Assembly (NCBI GenBank): GCA_020746835.1
Contig: JAGPNK010000004.1
Span: forward strand, 930,001 to 994,000
Reading direction: 5' to 3'
Source: Stachybotrys elegans
Lineage: Eukaryota; Ascomycota; Sordariomycetes; Hypocreales; Stachybotryaceae
DNA: 64,000 nt
The translations under genes were made by a program, and so were the position numbers. This document shows positions 21,440 to 32,611 of the stretch, piece by piece. Each line of letters opens with the position of its first letter. The stretch's first letter is position 1. The notes beneath the pieces are model-generated. The model saw only the letters and a list, made by a program, of their open reading frames with translations, had not been told where the DNA came from and made no database searches.

Positions 21440-21900
21440 CTTCCACTTCTGTTAAAGCCCAATATATTATTCCAGTATCCCCGAGTTTCTGATGATGGGA
21501 ATAGGAAATAAGTGAAGCTGGATAAAGATATATTGGCTAGGCGGTTCGGTCTTGATTGGCTCTGCTCGTGAATACATAGAAGTATCTTCCGTTTGCATTA
21601 GCTTGTTGGAAATATCTGCAACCTCCCAGGGCCATCATGAAGACAGCCTGAATTGCGACTGGCATGCTCGAACGATATACCCCAGTATCTTGACGCCTTC
21701 ATTTCATTCCTACCGGGGCAGACTGTTTTGCTCAAAAGAGCAGGCCAAGACTCTCAGCCCTAGGGCAACATGGGTGCCTCCAGTTGCTCCATAATCAGCC
21801 TTTCTTGCCGACCCTCTTTCTCTCCAGCGCCATTATCTTCCCAATAACTCTTGAACAACTCACACGCAGACTCAAGGCCTTCACATATACACCGTCCACA
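21440..21900. other. Upstream region of the HET-domain gene
   Basis: AT-richer sequence between the kinase remnant and the HET gene. It probably contains the HET promoter and leader. No ORF was recognised. Confidence 0.45.
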
Positions 21901-24001
21901 ATGGAGGATACCTTGATTGGGACCCCCGAGGCACAGTGTAGTGTGTGTCGTTATCCCAGCGTACCAAACAAAGATTTCTGGAGCCTCACCTTTTCACAGT
22001 TGGAAGCGAGCGTCAAGTCAGAGAATTGTGTCGTATGCAAGATCATTCATGGTGCAATGAGCCAGCATGGCATTCAATTGACTAGCGACCTCGTTTTCAT
22101 AGGAGCTCGTCCAGGCGGCCCCATATTCCTCTCGTGGCCTCAGGCGGGACTATGGCCACATGTTGAGATATTTTGGGACGGCGACGAGACAGAAGTACAG
22201 ACGAGCCAGAGCCCAAAACCCTATCCGTCTCTCCAGTCAGTGAAGGGGGCCTCCTTGGTTGGCAAGGCCTACCGCATTTCTCCCCAGCCAAATGCGGTCG
22301 CTATACAGAAACGCGTGCAGGATTGGATCAGGAATTGCGACGAAACGCACACAGACTGCCGGCCTGTGGTACAAAACTTCCCCGCAAGACTTCTTGATCT
22401 CCAAGGCTCTGGAGCAGATGGGATACAGCTCGTCCAAGGCTTCGCGTCTGTGGAATACGTCGCACTGAGCCATCGAGTATGTCTGACACTGGGTGTCTAG
22501 AGCAGGACTAACACGGTACACAGTGGGGAGACAAACCACCATGTGCGACGACGACGGATAACATTGCGGACCGCATGTCTTCCATTAGCTGGAGCGAGCT
22601 GGCAGAGACGTTCCAGGATGCCGTCGTGGTAACGCGGCAGATTGGGATTCGATATCTCTGGATCGACTGCTTGTGCATCATCCAGAACGACATGTAGGAC
22701 AACGCCTCCACGCTTACCATTGGGCAATGAGCTGACTTGACAGACTGGACTGGAAGAAGGAGTCTGTGAAGATGGGCGACATCTATCGCGGCGCGTATCT
22801 CACCATCGCCGCATCACTAACCTCCGGAGACGATGACAAGTTCCTACGGCCAAGCAGGGAAAGGGAAGTATACGCCGCAACCCGTCTGCAAGTCAGTTTC
22901 CGCGAAGAAGCCATTCCGGATCTCTGGATACGAACGATCCACGACTTTCGACTCCATTCCTTCTACGGCGTCCAAGAGCCGCTCGCCGCGCGAGGCTGGA
23001 CGATGCAGGAGAGGGTCCTCTCCCCTCGACTGCTGAGCTACACGTCCGCCGTCACCTTTGAATGCACCGAAGCCGCCGTCTGCGAGTGCGGCAACGGCCT
23101 ATTCCCCGATCCTCACTACCCTCCCATCCATATGTTACAGGGTCTTGACAACAAGCACGCCTTTCTCAACCTCCTGAAGAAGGGCAACATTAAGACCATG
23201 TACGCTCTGTGGATGGACATGGTTACCATATACACAGGCCGGCATCTGTCGTTCAACAGCGACCGCCACGTTGCCATTCTGTCCATCGCCAAGGTGCTGG
23301 CGGATAAGTATGGCGATGAGTACATCGCGGGCATGTGGAGAGGCGACTTGATCAACAGCCTCTGCTGGTACCGTGACGACAGTTCGCCCACGATCCATCT
23401 CGGCCCACGTCAAGCTCCCTCCTGGAGCTGGTTCTCGGCGCAGGGGAGGGTCTTCCGCCAGGACGCCGCGGTCGAAGCATACTGCGAGGTCATGTCCCTC
23501 GACGTGCAGGATGGCGGGATCAACGACAGCGGTCCCGCCCGAGGAAGCATCACGCTCCGAGCGCAGGCTGTGACCATGATTCTTCACATGAACAAGACGT
23601 GCCAGTATATCCCTGAAAAGTCGAGGATGCCTGTGTTTGAGCTCTTGCTGCCTCAGGGGCCGGTGAGCTCCGACGTGGAGCTTCATCGCCTGCACATCGA
23701 CACATGGATCGAGCCGCACATGGTTCGCGACGCAGCAGGGGAGGAATACATGTCTGCCAAGCGAGTCAATGATACGCCTGAACCGCCTGATGTGGCATTT
23801 ACCGCCAAAGTCCTGTGCCTGTACGTCGGCTGCGTAGCCTGTAACGACGGCACAGAGCCAAGCTGCTTCCTCATCGTTGCAGCCACCGGAGATGCACCTC
23901 ATACGTACTACAGGATCGGCCTTCTGAAAGACGAAACCCGGAAGGCCCAGGTTCGGGACTTGCTACGAGGGGTGCCGAGCCGAGAGTTCATCATACACTA
24001 G
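21901..24001 (+). CDS. HET-domain protein (heterokaryon incompatibility family)
   Basis: Exons 21901..22476, 22524..22693 and 22744..24001 join in frame (introns 47 and 50 bases) to give 667 residues. The N-terminal part has a CSVC/CVVC-type Cys set (residues about 13-50) common in HET proteins. The HET domain begins near residue 187 with YVALSHRWG, continues with IRYLWIDCLCIIQND, and then DWKKESVKMGDIYRGAYLTIAAS and RGWTMQERVLSPRLLSY. HET proteins trigger cell death on encounter with non-self partners, but most are of unknown specificity. No repeat-type (NACHT/WD) partner domain is present, so this is a stand-alone HET protein. It ends 50 bases from the convergent chitinase gene. Confidence 0.9.
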
Positions 24002-24051
24002 AATACGCTGAGATCCAAGCTCGTTGAAGATTGATTCGCTATATATCCAAC

Positions 24052-25347
24052 CTAGTTGTTCGGAAACCCATTCTTCAGATTGTCGTACTTGGACTCGGGA
24101 TACGAAATGCAATTCTCCGTCTGTAACAGCGCCCCCGGGCCTCCCAGCCCCTCCACCACCGTGGTAATCAGGCTGTCCTCGCCCTCCTTGTCCGCGCTGC
24201 TCTCCCACCACATGGCGCCGCCCAGCCCGCGCTGTTTGATAAACTCAGTCTTGGCGCGCGCCATGCCCGGCGTGTCGTAGGTGACGAGCTTACGCTGCCC
24301 GGCGTGGTAGCAGTAGCTCGCGCCCACGCCGTCGTCCTGCACCTCCTCGGCGCCCTCGAGGGGAAGCTTCTTGTAGTCGAGGACGCCGTTCTCCCAGGTG
24401 CCCTCGCCCACGCCCTGGAAGGGCTGGCCGGGCCCATCGGTGTTCTCGAAGGCGCGGCCGTAGAGGGGCATCCCGAGGACGAGCTTATCGGGAGCGACGC
24501 CCTGCGCGATGTAGTAGTCTAGGGCGGCGACGGTGGAGAAGGGCGTGCAGGTCGGGTTGTGGCTGCTTGGGTACAGATTAGCCTGGTGGCCAGCACAGTG
24601 GTCCCAGGAGCCGGCGTAGTCGTAGGCCATGAGGTTCCAGAAGTCCAAGTACTGGTCCATGCCGGGGATATCCATATTCTGGAAGTTCTGCGGCCCCGCG
24701 GAGCAGGCAACGGTAAGTTCGAAATGGTGACCGCCCGCGGCCTGCTGGGAATAGGCATCGAGCTCCGCGCGTACGGCAGCCAGAAGCTCGACAAAATTGC
24801 GCGCCTCGTCTGCGTTCTGCGGGAACTCCCAGTCAATGTCGATGCCGTCGAAGCCCAGGTGACGGACTAGGTCGACGCTGGTGCGGGCAAAGGTGGCGCG
24901 GCCCTCGGGTGTGCTGGCGGGGCCCTTGAAGTTGGCGCTGTATGTCCAGCCGCCGATAGAGAGGAGGACCTTGAGGTTGCGGTTGCGCTTCTTGTGCAGG
25001 TTGAGCTGCTTCATGCAGCCATAGAGGTTGGTGCCGACGTCGTTCCAGGAATCGCCCTCCCAGTGGATGTCGGTGTCGGCCCAGCCATCGGTAAGGTGAC
25101 TGCAGTCATTTAGCGGTGAGGTGGTGAGGAGTTGCTGGGAGACTCACACTTCGCCCGAGTCACTGCGGACGTTGGCGAAGGAGTAGAGGATGTGGGTGAG
25201 TCTCTCGACGGGCAAGTCCTGGGGGAGGTGCTTGCGGCCGTAGATGGCCCTATTCTCATCAGTAACCATGGACTTCTTCCATTGAGGTTCTCTTTGGGGT
25301 AGCTACCAGTTTACAAAGTATGCAACAGATCGATACTGCCCAGTCAT
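24052..25347 (-). CDS. GH18 chitinase, ChiB-like (no signal peptide)
   Basis: Minus-strand exons 25347..25307, 25249..25148 and 25099..24052 join in frame to give 396 residues. The start [20 protein letters not shown] matches the intracellular-type fungal chitinases related to Aspergillus ChiB, which act in autolysis and wall turnover. The catalytic DGIDIDWEF motif lies near residue 132, with the proton-donor Glu near 138, preceded by [22 protein letters not shown] and [11 protein letters not shown] form the rest of the TIM-barrel core. No chitin-binding domain or secretion signal is present from this ATG. A hydrophobic stretch occurs in the same frame just upstream, but it has no ATG and I did not include it. 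The 3' end converges with the HET gene. Confidence 0.92.
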
Positions 25348-26166
25348 GATGCGGGTGTCGGAGTTGGGATGCCAGATGTCAGTGAAGCTGAAGTTGAGCT
25401 GGTGGAGCAGCAAAGCGAGCAGGACAGCGAAGAGACTGAATCTCGCGAGGTACTGAAAGGAGTCAATCTTGGCGGCAAAATATTGAACAGTGAATAGAGA
25501 GCAGAGCAGATGGAGAGGACGAGGATGAGGATGAGGTGAGATTTAATGGTCGGCAGTTTGGCGGACGACAGTTCGGATGTCAGGCCGCGACACTTTCTTG
25601 GCGACGGCAAGCTTGGAGGGGATCCATGGGGAGCTCGGGAGCTCAGCAGCTCAGCTAGCGCCATAGCAGCCACTAAAACATCCATGGATGGGCCGTTTGG
25701 TCCACTGGGCCGTGGCGGTGCATGTCTGGTTATGCGCTGCTACAAAGGGGGTTGGATTGTCCAGGTGGCGAAGCCGTGGATGGAATGGCCAACGCATTTC
25801 CTTGGCTCTGGCTATGCACCATGACGCGTCACAGGCTCGGATCGCTTTGCCGGATTATCTGGGCACGAGGCGAAGACGATGGATACAGGGTAGTTGGGTT
25901 GAATTGCTTCAAGTTGAACAATTTATGCAATTGGTACAGTTTAAAATTACTGCTTTATTGAGGAAGGGATGTGTCGTATTTTTTGTCGAGCTGTCATGGA
26001 ATCGTCATAGATCCGTATGGACTTTGTATTTCAATCAGGTTCAACAGAATACCCTGTCCAGCGTAACGCTTCAATATCGAAGCATCTTCACCACCCAAAA
26101 CAATTAACCATGTCAGAATAACCGCCCATCATCACCGTCCTGCCCCGTGTCCTTTTCAGATCCAAT
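25348..26166. other. Intergenic region upstream of the chitinase
   Basis: This contains the chitinase promoter on the minus side and the downstream flank of the small peptide gene. No other gene was recognised. Confidence 0.45.
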
Positions 26167-26406
26167 CTACCACCATTTGAAGCAAAAGAAGAAAAATATC
26201 TTGCAGAAGTCATTCTTCGCCTTCATCTCCCCCTCCTCCTCCTCCTCTCCCTCCCCCCTCACAACCACCGCCCTTCTCTCCAGCGTCGCTGCCAGATTCT
26301 CAAAGTTGCGGTGCAACGTGAGCTCACTCCTCACCGGCGTCCAAAGCGGCGCGGCCTGGATTTCCGCTGCGACAAGAAGCGCAGTAAAGACAGCTGTTGG
26401 CCTCAT
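26167..26406 (-). CDS. Candidate small secreted, Kex2-processed peptide precursor
   Basis: This minus-strand frame of 79 residues starts with a clear signal peptide (MRPTAVFTALLVAAEIQA, predicted cut after residue 18). A dibasic LERR site at 42-45 suits Kex2 cleavage, then comes an acidic stretch of five Glu (54-58). The tail NDFCKIFFFFCFKWW (residues 65-79) has two cysteines six residues apart around a Lys and five aliphatic or aromatic residues. A consensus TATAAAAAGG at 26545-26536 lies about 130 bases upstream, and the intervening leader is CA-rich and free of ATG just before the start. I do not recognise a family. It could be a signalling peptide, effector or modified-peptide precursor. 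A GTGAGG inside the ORF could also be a splice donor. Confidence 0.5.
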   Translation of the reverse strand: MRPTAVFTALLVAAEIQAAPLWTPVRSELTLHRNFENLAATLERRAVVVRGEGEEEEEGEMKAKNDFCKIFFFFCFKWW

Positions 26407-26535
26407 TCTCTCTGGTTGTAGTGGTTGCGATTATGGTGGTATCAACAAGAACCTGCTTGTGTGTCCCTTTTTGTTTTGTTTTGGTGTCTGTGTTGAGGTT
26501 GTTGAAGATGGGAAAGGAGAAAAAAGGTCCTTACT

Positions 26536-26545
26536 CCTTTTTATA
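26536..26545 (-). promoter_or_regulatory. TATA box of the small peptide gene
   Basis: TATAAAAAGG on the minus strand, about 130 bases before the ATG at 26406, in the gap between the transporter stop and the peptide gene. The GH5 gene of this window has an identical box at nearly the same distance. Confidence 0.6.
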
Positions 26546-26845
26546 GGACATCGAGTTTCACAGCGTCTTTCGTGCTGTCCAAACCCCTCGGCAAGGTGTG
26601 TTGCACAAGACAAAGGCGGCTGCACGGCGTTTGGGCCAACGCGGTTTGAGAGCGTCTTGTCTTTGCGCCACGGGGCTTTTCATTGTCTACTTGACACTCC
26701 TTCACGTTCACCTGAGCTCCTGCACCCTACACACTATGCACGTCAATGGTACATGTGCAGTGATTCAGAGAACATCTTGGACAGCCCTTGCGGGACAACC
26801 GGGTATCAAGTCTATCGGCCACGAAAAAACCCATCCGTCCGTCGC

Positions 26846-28769
26846 TCAGTATACAAACGCAAAGTCCTCATTCTCAAGGTCCGTTGCGTCCGAAAACGCC
26901 TTGTCGTCCCTCCTCTCCTCCTCCTCTTCCTCCCCCACCTCTTCTGGCCCTCCCTCCACGGGAAGTCCTTGCGCTTCTCTGCGCCGCCCCTCCCTCTGCG
27001 CCCTGTCCATCCCTTCCATGCGTTCCACCTCCTCTGCCGTCTCGAGACTCATATCCATCACTTCGGCCTTCTTCCCCAGAGCAACCCTGCGTTCGCTATG
27101 GCTTCGGTTGAGGCGCCTCAGGTACGCTGTCGTGATGCCCGCAAAGACAATGACGAGGCTGAAGAAGGCGCAGTTCGCCTTGAGGCCTCGAGAGTACCTG
27201 GGGGCCTCCTCCGGCGTGAAGAGTAGCGGGCCCAAGACATTTCCCGCTGAAGCTCCGATGAATACAAGCGCGGAAACCGTTTTGCGTTTGGTATCACCGG
27301 CCGTATTTTGAGCTGACCACGAGTAGATGAGGGGTGCTGCGAACGGTTAGATGCGAATACACAGAAGAGCTGGTGACGTACTAATCCCAGTGAACGTGCT
27401 GAGAAGGAAGAAACCGGTCAAACGGACAGCCGTACGGTCCTCTGGGGCCAAGAGAAGTACGGAGAGTCCTGCAAGCGGTGGAAGGCAGAGAATACTAATT
27501 ACAGGGCCCTTGACCTTCCACTTCATGGAGGCGTAGGAGCTAATGGCAACGGTCGAAGCATGTGCAATGCCCACCGGAACATTGAACAGCATCGTCTTGA
27601 AAGGGTCCGAAACAATCGATTTGATGATGAGCACTCCAAATGTGCCAATACCGTTTGACGGAACCGATACGCAAAAGATCATGACGAACCACAGCCACGT
27701 CTTAGGGTCACCCAAGGCCTCCAAGAAATGGTCGTATCGCCACTCGCGCGACATGACACCCATGTGGTTGCTACGCAGGCGGTTGATGGCAATCACCTTG
27801 TCGTCATCGTTGAGAAACCGCGCTTCGGTAGGCGAGTCGGGCATCCAGAAGAACATGATGGTGGCGACAAACACGGTTACGACGCCAAAGAAGATGAAGA
27901 TGATCTGGTAAGGACGCATATGCGAATCGATGCTGGCCAGTCCGTAGGTTATCAAGCTGCCAAGCTGTCTGGTGTTAGTGAGTTCCTCCGAGGCCCATGC
28001 CAGGAAGCCATCCTCGCATTGGGCTCGCGGGGATGACTTACTACCCAGGTGAGGCCATTCATGCAGTACCAGGAGCCGACTCGAAGGGTCTGTTCTCTAT
28101 GAGAAGATTAGACGTGCTTTCACGAAGGGACCTGGGAGCGCACCTTCGCCTCCACCACATTTGTGTGATTGCGACAAAGCTCGGCCCGACACTAGCTTCA
28201 AAAGCACCCAGGAAGAAGCGTGCAACCATGAGACGGTGAAAGTCGTGCGCCCAAGTCATACTGGTCAGGGTGAGACCCCAGCCCAGCACCATGATGCTGG
28301 TAAACTTTCCAATGGGAAGCTTGACAAGTGCCAATGCGAAGGGGAGCTGCATGACGAGCTGGGCGAGGAAGACGATGCTCCCCAGCCAGGAGAACTGGTC
28401 GCCCACGAGGTCCGTGTCGTCGATGAGACCGAACACGGCAGCATACGAGAGGGTAGCCTTGTCTATGGCGTGGAGGAAGTAGACGGCCAGCATGAGCGGC
28501 AGCAGGGCAATGTCGATGCGCCGGAGGACGCGCGCATCGTCGGCTGCGGAGACGGGGACAATCTCGTGGGGGTCGCGGCCCAGCTTTGCGAGCATCATGG
28601 CAGCGGCATCGCGATAGGAAGCCGCCTCGCTCGAGCGATCCACGGAGGCACTCATCCTCGCGTCGTCGATCTCTTCTTGGTGTACGGGCTGGTAACCAGA
28701 CGGAGAAGGGGACGTGAAGGACAAGGAGGAAGGGCGGAAGACCCTGGGGAGGAGATTGGTGAAATTCAT
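26846..28769 (-). CDS. MFS transporter, Dal5-like anion:cation symporter family
   Basis: Minus-strand exons 28769..28144, 28096..28042, 27964..27382 and 27336..26846 join in frame (introns 47, 77 and 45 bases) to give 584 residues. The N-terminus is a long hydrophilic region. About twelve helices follow, with Dal5-family features: LRRIDIALLPLMLAVYFLHAIDKATL, LGAFEASVGPSF, WYCMNGLTW, MPDSPTEARFL and YSWSAQNTAGDTKRK. The family imports organic anions such as allantoate, ureidosuccinate, nicotinate or biotin precursors across the plasma membrane. The C-terminus has an unusually long acidic/Arg-rich insert (several E5-E6 runs) before the typical DATDLENEDF end. Allantoinase occurs 13 kb away, but a shared pathway is speculation. 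Confidence 0.92.
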
Positions 28770-29554
28770 GGCGGGCGGACGCTGCGCCTGGAAGACCCCA
28801 GGACGATACTTTGAGGCCGCAGCTGGTGGTGAACTCTATGATAACGCGCAGGCCGGCATGATAGGTTGAGGGGAATGTTGAGGGCGAAAGTCTCGCGGAG
28901 CCGTTGCCGCCCCGAGGGAGGCGGATATGGCCGTTGGTCCTTAGTAAGCGGTGATGTCACCTGAAATTGCCGTCGGCATGTACGTGCAACACGGGGGGAC
29001 GGATCTGCGAGTTGCACGTCGCCGTTCCGTGATGGGCCGCAGCAGCATGTGACGATGCTTGGTTCTCCAATGGGTATTGGCGCCGTTGGGTTAAAAGTAG
29101 ACTATTGGTGTTACGCATATCATTGTTGGCTTGCCCATCCATCCACATGGAATCCGGGTCAGGTGAGACGATGCAACCCTCTTGGGCTTTTGCGGGGAAA
29201 ACAGCATGGATGACGCATAAACAAGCAAGTTCATACTTGTAGAGAATGAATGACCAGCATAGCACGGATGATGGAAATCAACACTCAAAAAAAGAAAGAA
29301 AAAAAAAGGAGATACTCAACATATCAAGAGTGAGTCAAATACTGCAATGTGGCTTCAAACGGACAGTTCTTCAAGCTCTAATGGTTCCATGCTAATCCAA
29401 GTCCAGCCCAGCCCTACCATCTGAGATACCCGAATCTGTCGCCAATCAACAAAGTGGAAAGTGGACAAGGTGGGCAAAGTGGGGGCTGCCACACCCCTCT
29501 TCCCTCCATCTTGCCCCCATCTTCCCCCATCTTTTCCCTCTTCTGCCTGTCCAT
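28770..29554. other. Intergenic region
   Basis: Promoter of the Dal5-like transporter (minus) and the downstream flank of the endoglucanase gene (minus). A short A-rich run is at about 29287-29310. No gene was seen. Confidence 0.45.
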
Positions 29555-30763
29555 CTACCGCGCAGCGTACTGCCTCATGATGGAGTTGTAGTACGTGTAC
29601 GCCGAGCCCGAAGGAGGCTCGTACGAGTACATGTAGTCACCCCACCAGGGACCGGCCGCCCACCAGAGCGCGCCCTGCCACACGTCGCTGTTCTGGCGCA
29701 TGTACTCGAGCATGCCGCTGATGGCCGTCCTGCACGTCGGGTTGGGACCGCCCGCGTACTCGCCGATGACGCCCTGCTTGCCGTTCTGGCGCAGCCAGCC
29801 CGTCGCCGCCCGGATGCGCTCCGCGCCGATGGTGGTGCTCACGCACTCCGGGTGCGTGCCCGAGCCGTCCGAGTCGAGGTACTGGTGCATCTGGTACACG
29901 AGGTTGTTGTTGGGGTCCGTCAGGCCCTTGAGGTTGTCGTTGATCTCGACCCACGTCCACGCGCCCGTCCACGAGTTGCCCTCGACCCAGATGGGCTGCG
30001 TCGTGGCCCCCGCTCGTCGGATCGCGTTGATGGCCGCCTGGTTGAGGTCGAAGACGAGCTGCTGCGGCATTGTGTTGTACTCGTTGTTGGTGTCCCAGAT
30101 GACGCGCGGGTTGCTGCGGAAGGCCGTCGCCAGCTTGGTCCAGAAGCTGGCAAACGCGTTGGTGTCGGTGATGATGGCCCCCTTGTATCGGCCGTAGTTG
30201 TGCGGGTCAATCACGGCGTAGGCACCTCGCGACGTGATGAAGTTGACCGTCTCCGTCAGGTTGCGCAGGTATGCCGCGTCAAAGTTGTCCGTCAGCGATC
30301 CGACAGCCATGCGCTCCATGCGGAAGGCCACGCGGAACGTGTTCATGCCTTCGCTAATGAGCGTCTGATAGCGTTAGCGAGACCCAAACACCAAACAAGA
30401 CAAGTTTCTGCATACCTGGATGGCCGACGGCTCCGGGAAGCGGAAGTGCACTCCCCATGTTCCGGGGTAGATGTCGTAGGCGAACTCGGCCACACTCTCG
30501 TCCACGCCGAAGTGGCGGAACCCGGTAGGGTTGGGGACGGAGCTGGTGCGAGTCGACGTCGTCAAGGTCGCCCGCGTCGTGGTAGGAGCCGCAGTGCCGG
30601 GGATGCACTGGCTGTACCACTGGTTGCTCGCGGTGCAGACGTATCCGCTGACGCAGGTGGTTGGTCCCGTCCATCCCTCGCCGCCGCACTGTCCCCACGC
30701 TGGCGCAGTGCTCTGGGCGAGCGCAGCACCCGCGAGGGCACCGAGGAGAGCAAACGACTTCAT
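29555..30763 (-). CDS. Secreted endo-beta-1,4-glucanase, CBM1-GH5
   Basis: Exons 30763..30416 and 30364..29555 (51-base intron) give 385 residues. The signal peptide is [21 protein letters not shown]1 cellulose-binding domain follows at about 20-53 ([26 protein letters not shown]), then a Thr/Ser linker and a GH5 subfamily 5-like catalytic domain from about residue 80. The acid/base Glu is in TNNEYNT (about 211) and the nucleophile Glu is in IGEYAGG (about 318). The layout is that of Trichoderma Cel5A (EG II), which cuts internal bonds of cellulose outside the cell. A TATA box TATAAAAAGG lies 134 bases upstream. Carbon-source control is expected from the family but no site was verified. Confidence 0.95.
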
Positions 30764-31837
30764 GGTCGACGATCTCGACGATCCGGAAGGGCAGCCGAGG
30801 TGTTAGGGTAGGGTACGGCTGGACAAAGGAGGGCGAGCAATATACCTGCGTCTGAACCTGTCGATCCTTGACGCATTGGCTCGGCCAAGGACCTGGCCTT
30901 TTTATACCTGAATTTGACCCTCTCGAAAGAACCCATGTTTTCATTTATTCAGGTCCGTCCATGGGCATCCACGATATCGGCGCACCGACAAGCCGACCTA
31001 GAACCGGGCCAGCGTGCCAATTGTTTCGTTCCGTTTGACCAAGAATGAACGATGGAAGTCCTCGTGCCGAAATATGGCCACGAGTGGGCACCGTATGGGA
31101 GGAGCAAGATTAAGAGGTTGAGATTTCAGGGGGGGGAAGCCTCGGTCAGTCCCGAGACAGAGACGTAGCGTCGCATCCAGGAACGGACTCTAAGTCTCCG
31201 TGAACCACAGATCCCGTCCAGCATCCCACCAATCAAGCCCCGCACGAGAACTGTGATGGGGTAGATGCTCCGAACCCCTGTTTCCTTGGACTTTGCCGCG
31301 GAGCTTTCTCCAAGATGAAGAGCATGAAGAGCATGTTTGGTGTGGGCGGCCGAGTTGGAGAACGGCTTCGAGCTCCGACTGGGCTGGTGGGGCTGCGCGT
31401 CCTCGTGCCGGCGACGCGGCTGTTGCCATCATTGTTCCTGAACCAGCGATTGAATGTCTCCATTTGGCTTCTTGGTTGAGACTTTCGGAGGCTGCTGCCG
31501 GGAGACTACTCGTCTTGCCCTCCTGCATAAGATGGGAGCTCGGCCCAGCATTTATGGAGAAGATTGGAGACAACACCGGATACTTATATATTGAGCAACG
31601 GATTTTCACAATTCACCCGTCCAGTCTTTGCATCGCAAGTAACTGAATCAGACACTGAATCGAATTGAAGGAAGTACGCAAAGCGCTACCGTTTATCTAG
31701 GAACTGCTTGCCATAAAGTGTGAGGAGCACCAACGCGACATAATTATACATTAGTTCTATCAGCATTATCTATGATCTACAGCCCGAGAACCTGCGCCCG
31801 ATATCCGTCCTCAAAAGTCAGCATCGCCGGCCGACCT
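30764..31837. other. Intergenic region
   Basis: Promoter of the endoglucanase and downstream flank of the EXPERA gene. Small open frames show no family resemblance. Confidence 0.45.
30897..30906 (-). promoter_or_regulatory. TATA box of the GH5 endoglucanase gene
   Basis: TATAAAAAGG on the minus strand, 134 bases from the ATG at 30763. Confidence 0.6.
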
Positions 31838-32611
31838 TTACTTCCTCTTGGAGGCCTTCTCCAGAGCCTTGACCTTGGCAGCCGCAGCAGCCATCTCCTT
31901 GACGCTGCCCCACAAGAGGATGAGAGGAATGACGATCCAAAAGGCGTTGCAGAAGACAAAGTAGGCCCAGAAGTAGAAGCTCTCCGGGCGGCAGTAGAAG
32001 ATGCCATAGACGGTGTGCTCGAATAGGCACGTGGCGTAGTAGAGGACGTCGCCGTACAGCTGGCCGAGACTGACGATGAGCTGGACAGGGTGGCGGTGCG
32101 GGTGGTCGACGAGGATGCAGTAGGCACAGTAGAAGGACAGAGGGCCCCAGAAGAGGGCGGTGATGGCTTCCATGCACACGACGAAAGAGTCCTGGGTCAG
32201 GTAGCGCGAGTCGGACAAGGAGTACTCCTTCCAGAGCTGGCCAAACAGGTCCGTCTGGCTGGCCATGTCCATGAAGTTGCGCGCAAAGTAGCCTATCAAC
32301 ATGTCAGCGGAGGAATAGAAGGCGGAGGAGGGCATCGGAGCAGAGGAGAGATGTGTACCTTCAAAGAAGAAATGGATGAAGCCACAGACGACGAACCACA
32401 TGGTGGCAAGGAGCGGGCCGGTGCCGATGGAGGGGCGAACCATCTTAGCGACGGAGAGGGTGGCGAGCAGCATCAAGGACGTGCCTGCGGCAAAGGCGCC
32501 GACGAGAGCAGGCATAGACATGGAGTTGACGACGTAGCCGGGGACGCTGACGCCCAGCGGGGAGTAAGGGTGCGGCGGCATGTCCGCGAGGGTCTCGTTG
32601 AGAATGGCCAT
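31838..32611 (-). CDS. Emopamil-binding protein family (EXPERA) sterol isomerase-like protein
   Basis: Exons 32611..32359 and 32292..31838 join across a 66-base intron to give 235 residues. The intron length is a multiple of three, so an unspliced frame is also open, but splicing restores FFEGYFARN, a conserved EBP core. Four or five transmembrane helices form an EXPERA domain with family residues in WFVVCGFIHFFFEGYF, LWKEYSLSDSRY, CMEAITALFWGPLSF and QLYGDVLYY. EBP enzymes shift the sterol double bond from delta-8 to delta-7 in the ER. Fungi normally use Erg2 for this step, so this protein may be a parallel isomerase or a sensor. The C-terminus KALEKASKRK is Lys-rich, as in ER-retained proteins. 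Confidence 0.88.
   Translation of the reverse strand: MAILNETLADMPPHPYSPLGVSVPGYVVNSMSMPALVGAFAAGTSLMLLATLSVAKMVRPSIGTGPLLATMWFVVCGFIHFFFEGTHLSSAPMPSSAFYSSADMLIGYFARNFMDMASQTDLFGQLWKEYSLSDSRYLTQDSFVVCMEAITALFWGPLSFYCAYCILVDHPHRHPVQLIVSLGQLYGDVLYYATCLFEHTVYGIFYCRPESFYFWAYFVFCNAFWIVIPLILLWGSVKEMAAAAAKVKALEKASKRK

Noticed and set aside
25344..25470. Hydrophobic signal-like frame in phase just upstream of the GH18 start
   Set aside because: It has a leader-like segment but no ATG before an in-frame stop, and the accepted start matches ChiB-type chitinases that lack a signal peptide. A non-annotated upstream exon cannot be fully excluded.
26147..27226. Plus-strand 359-aa frame
   Set aside because: It is antisense to the Dal5-like transporter tail and the small peptide gene and shows no domain.
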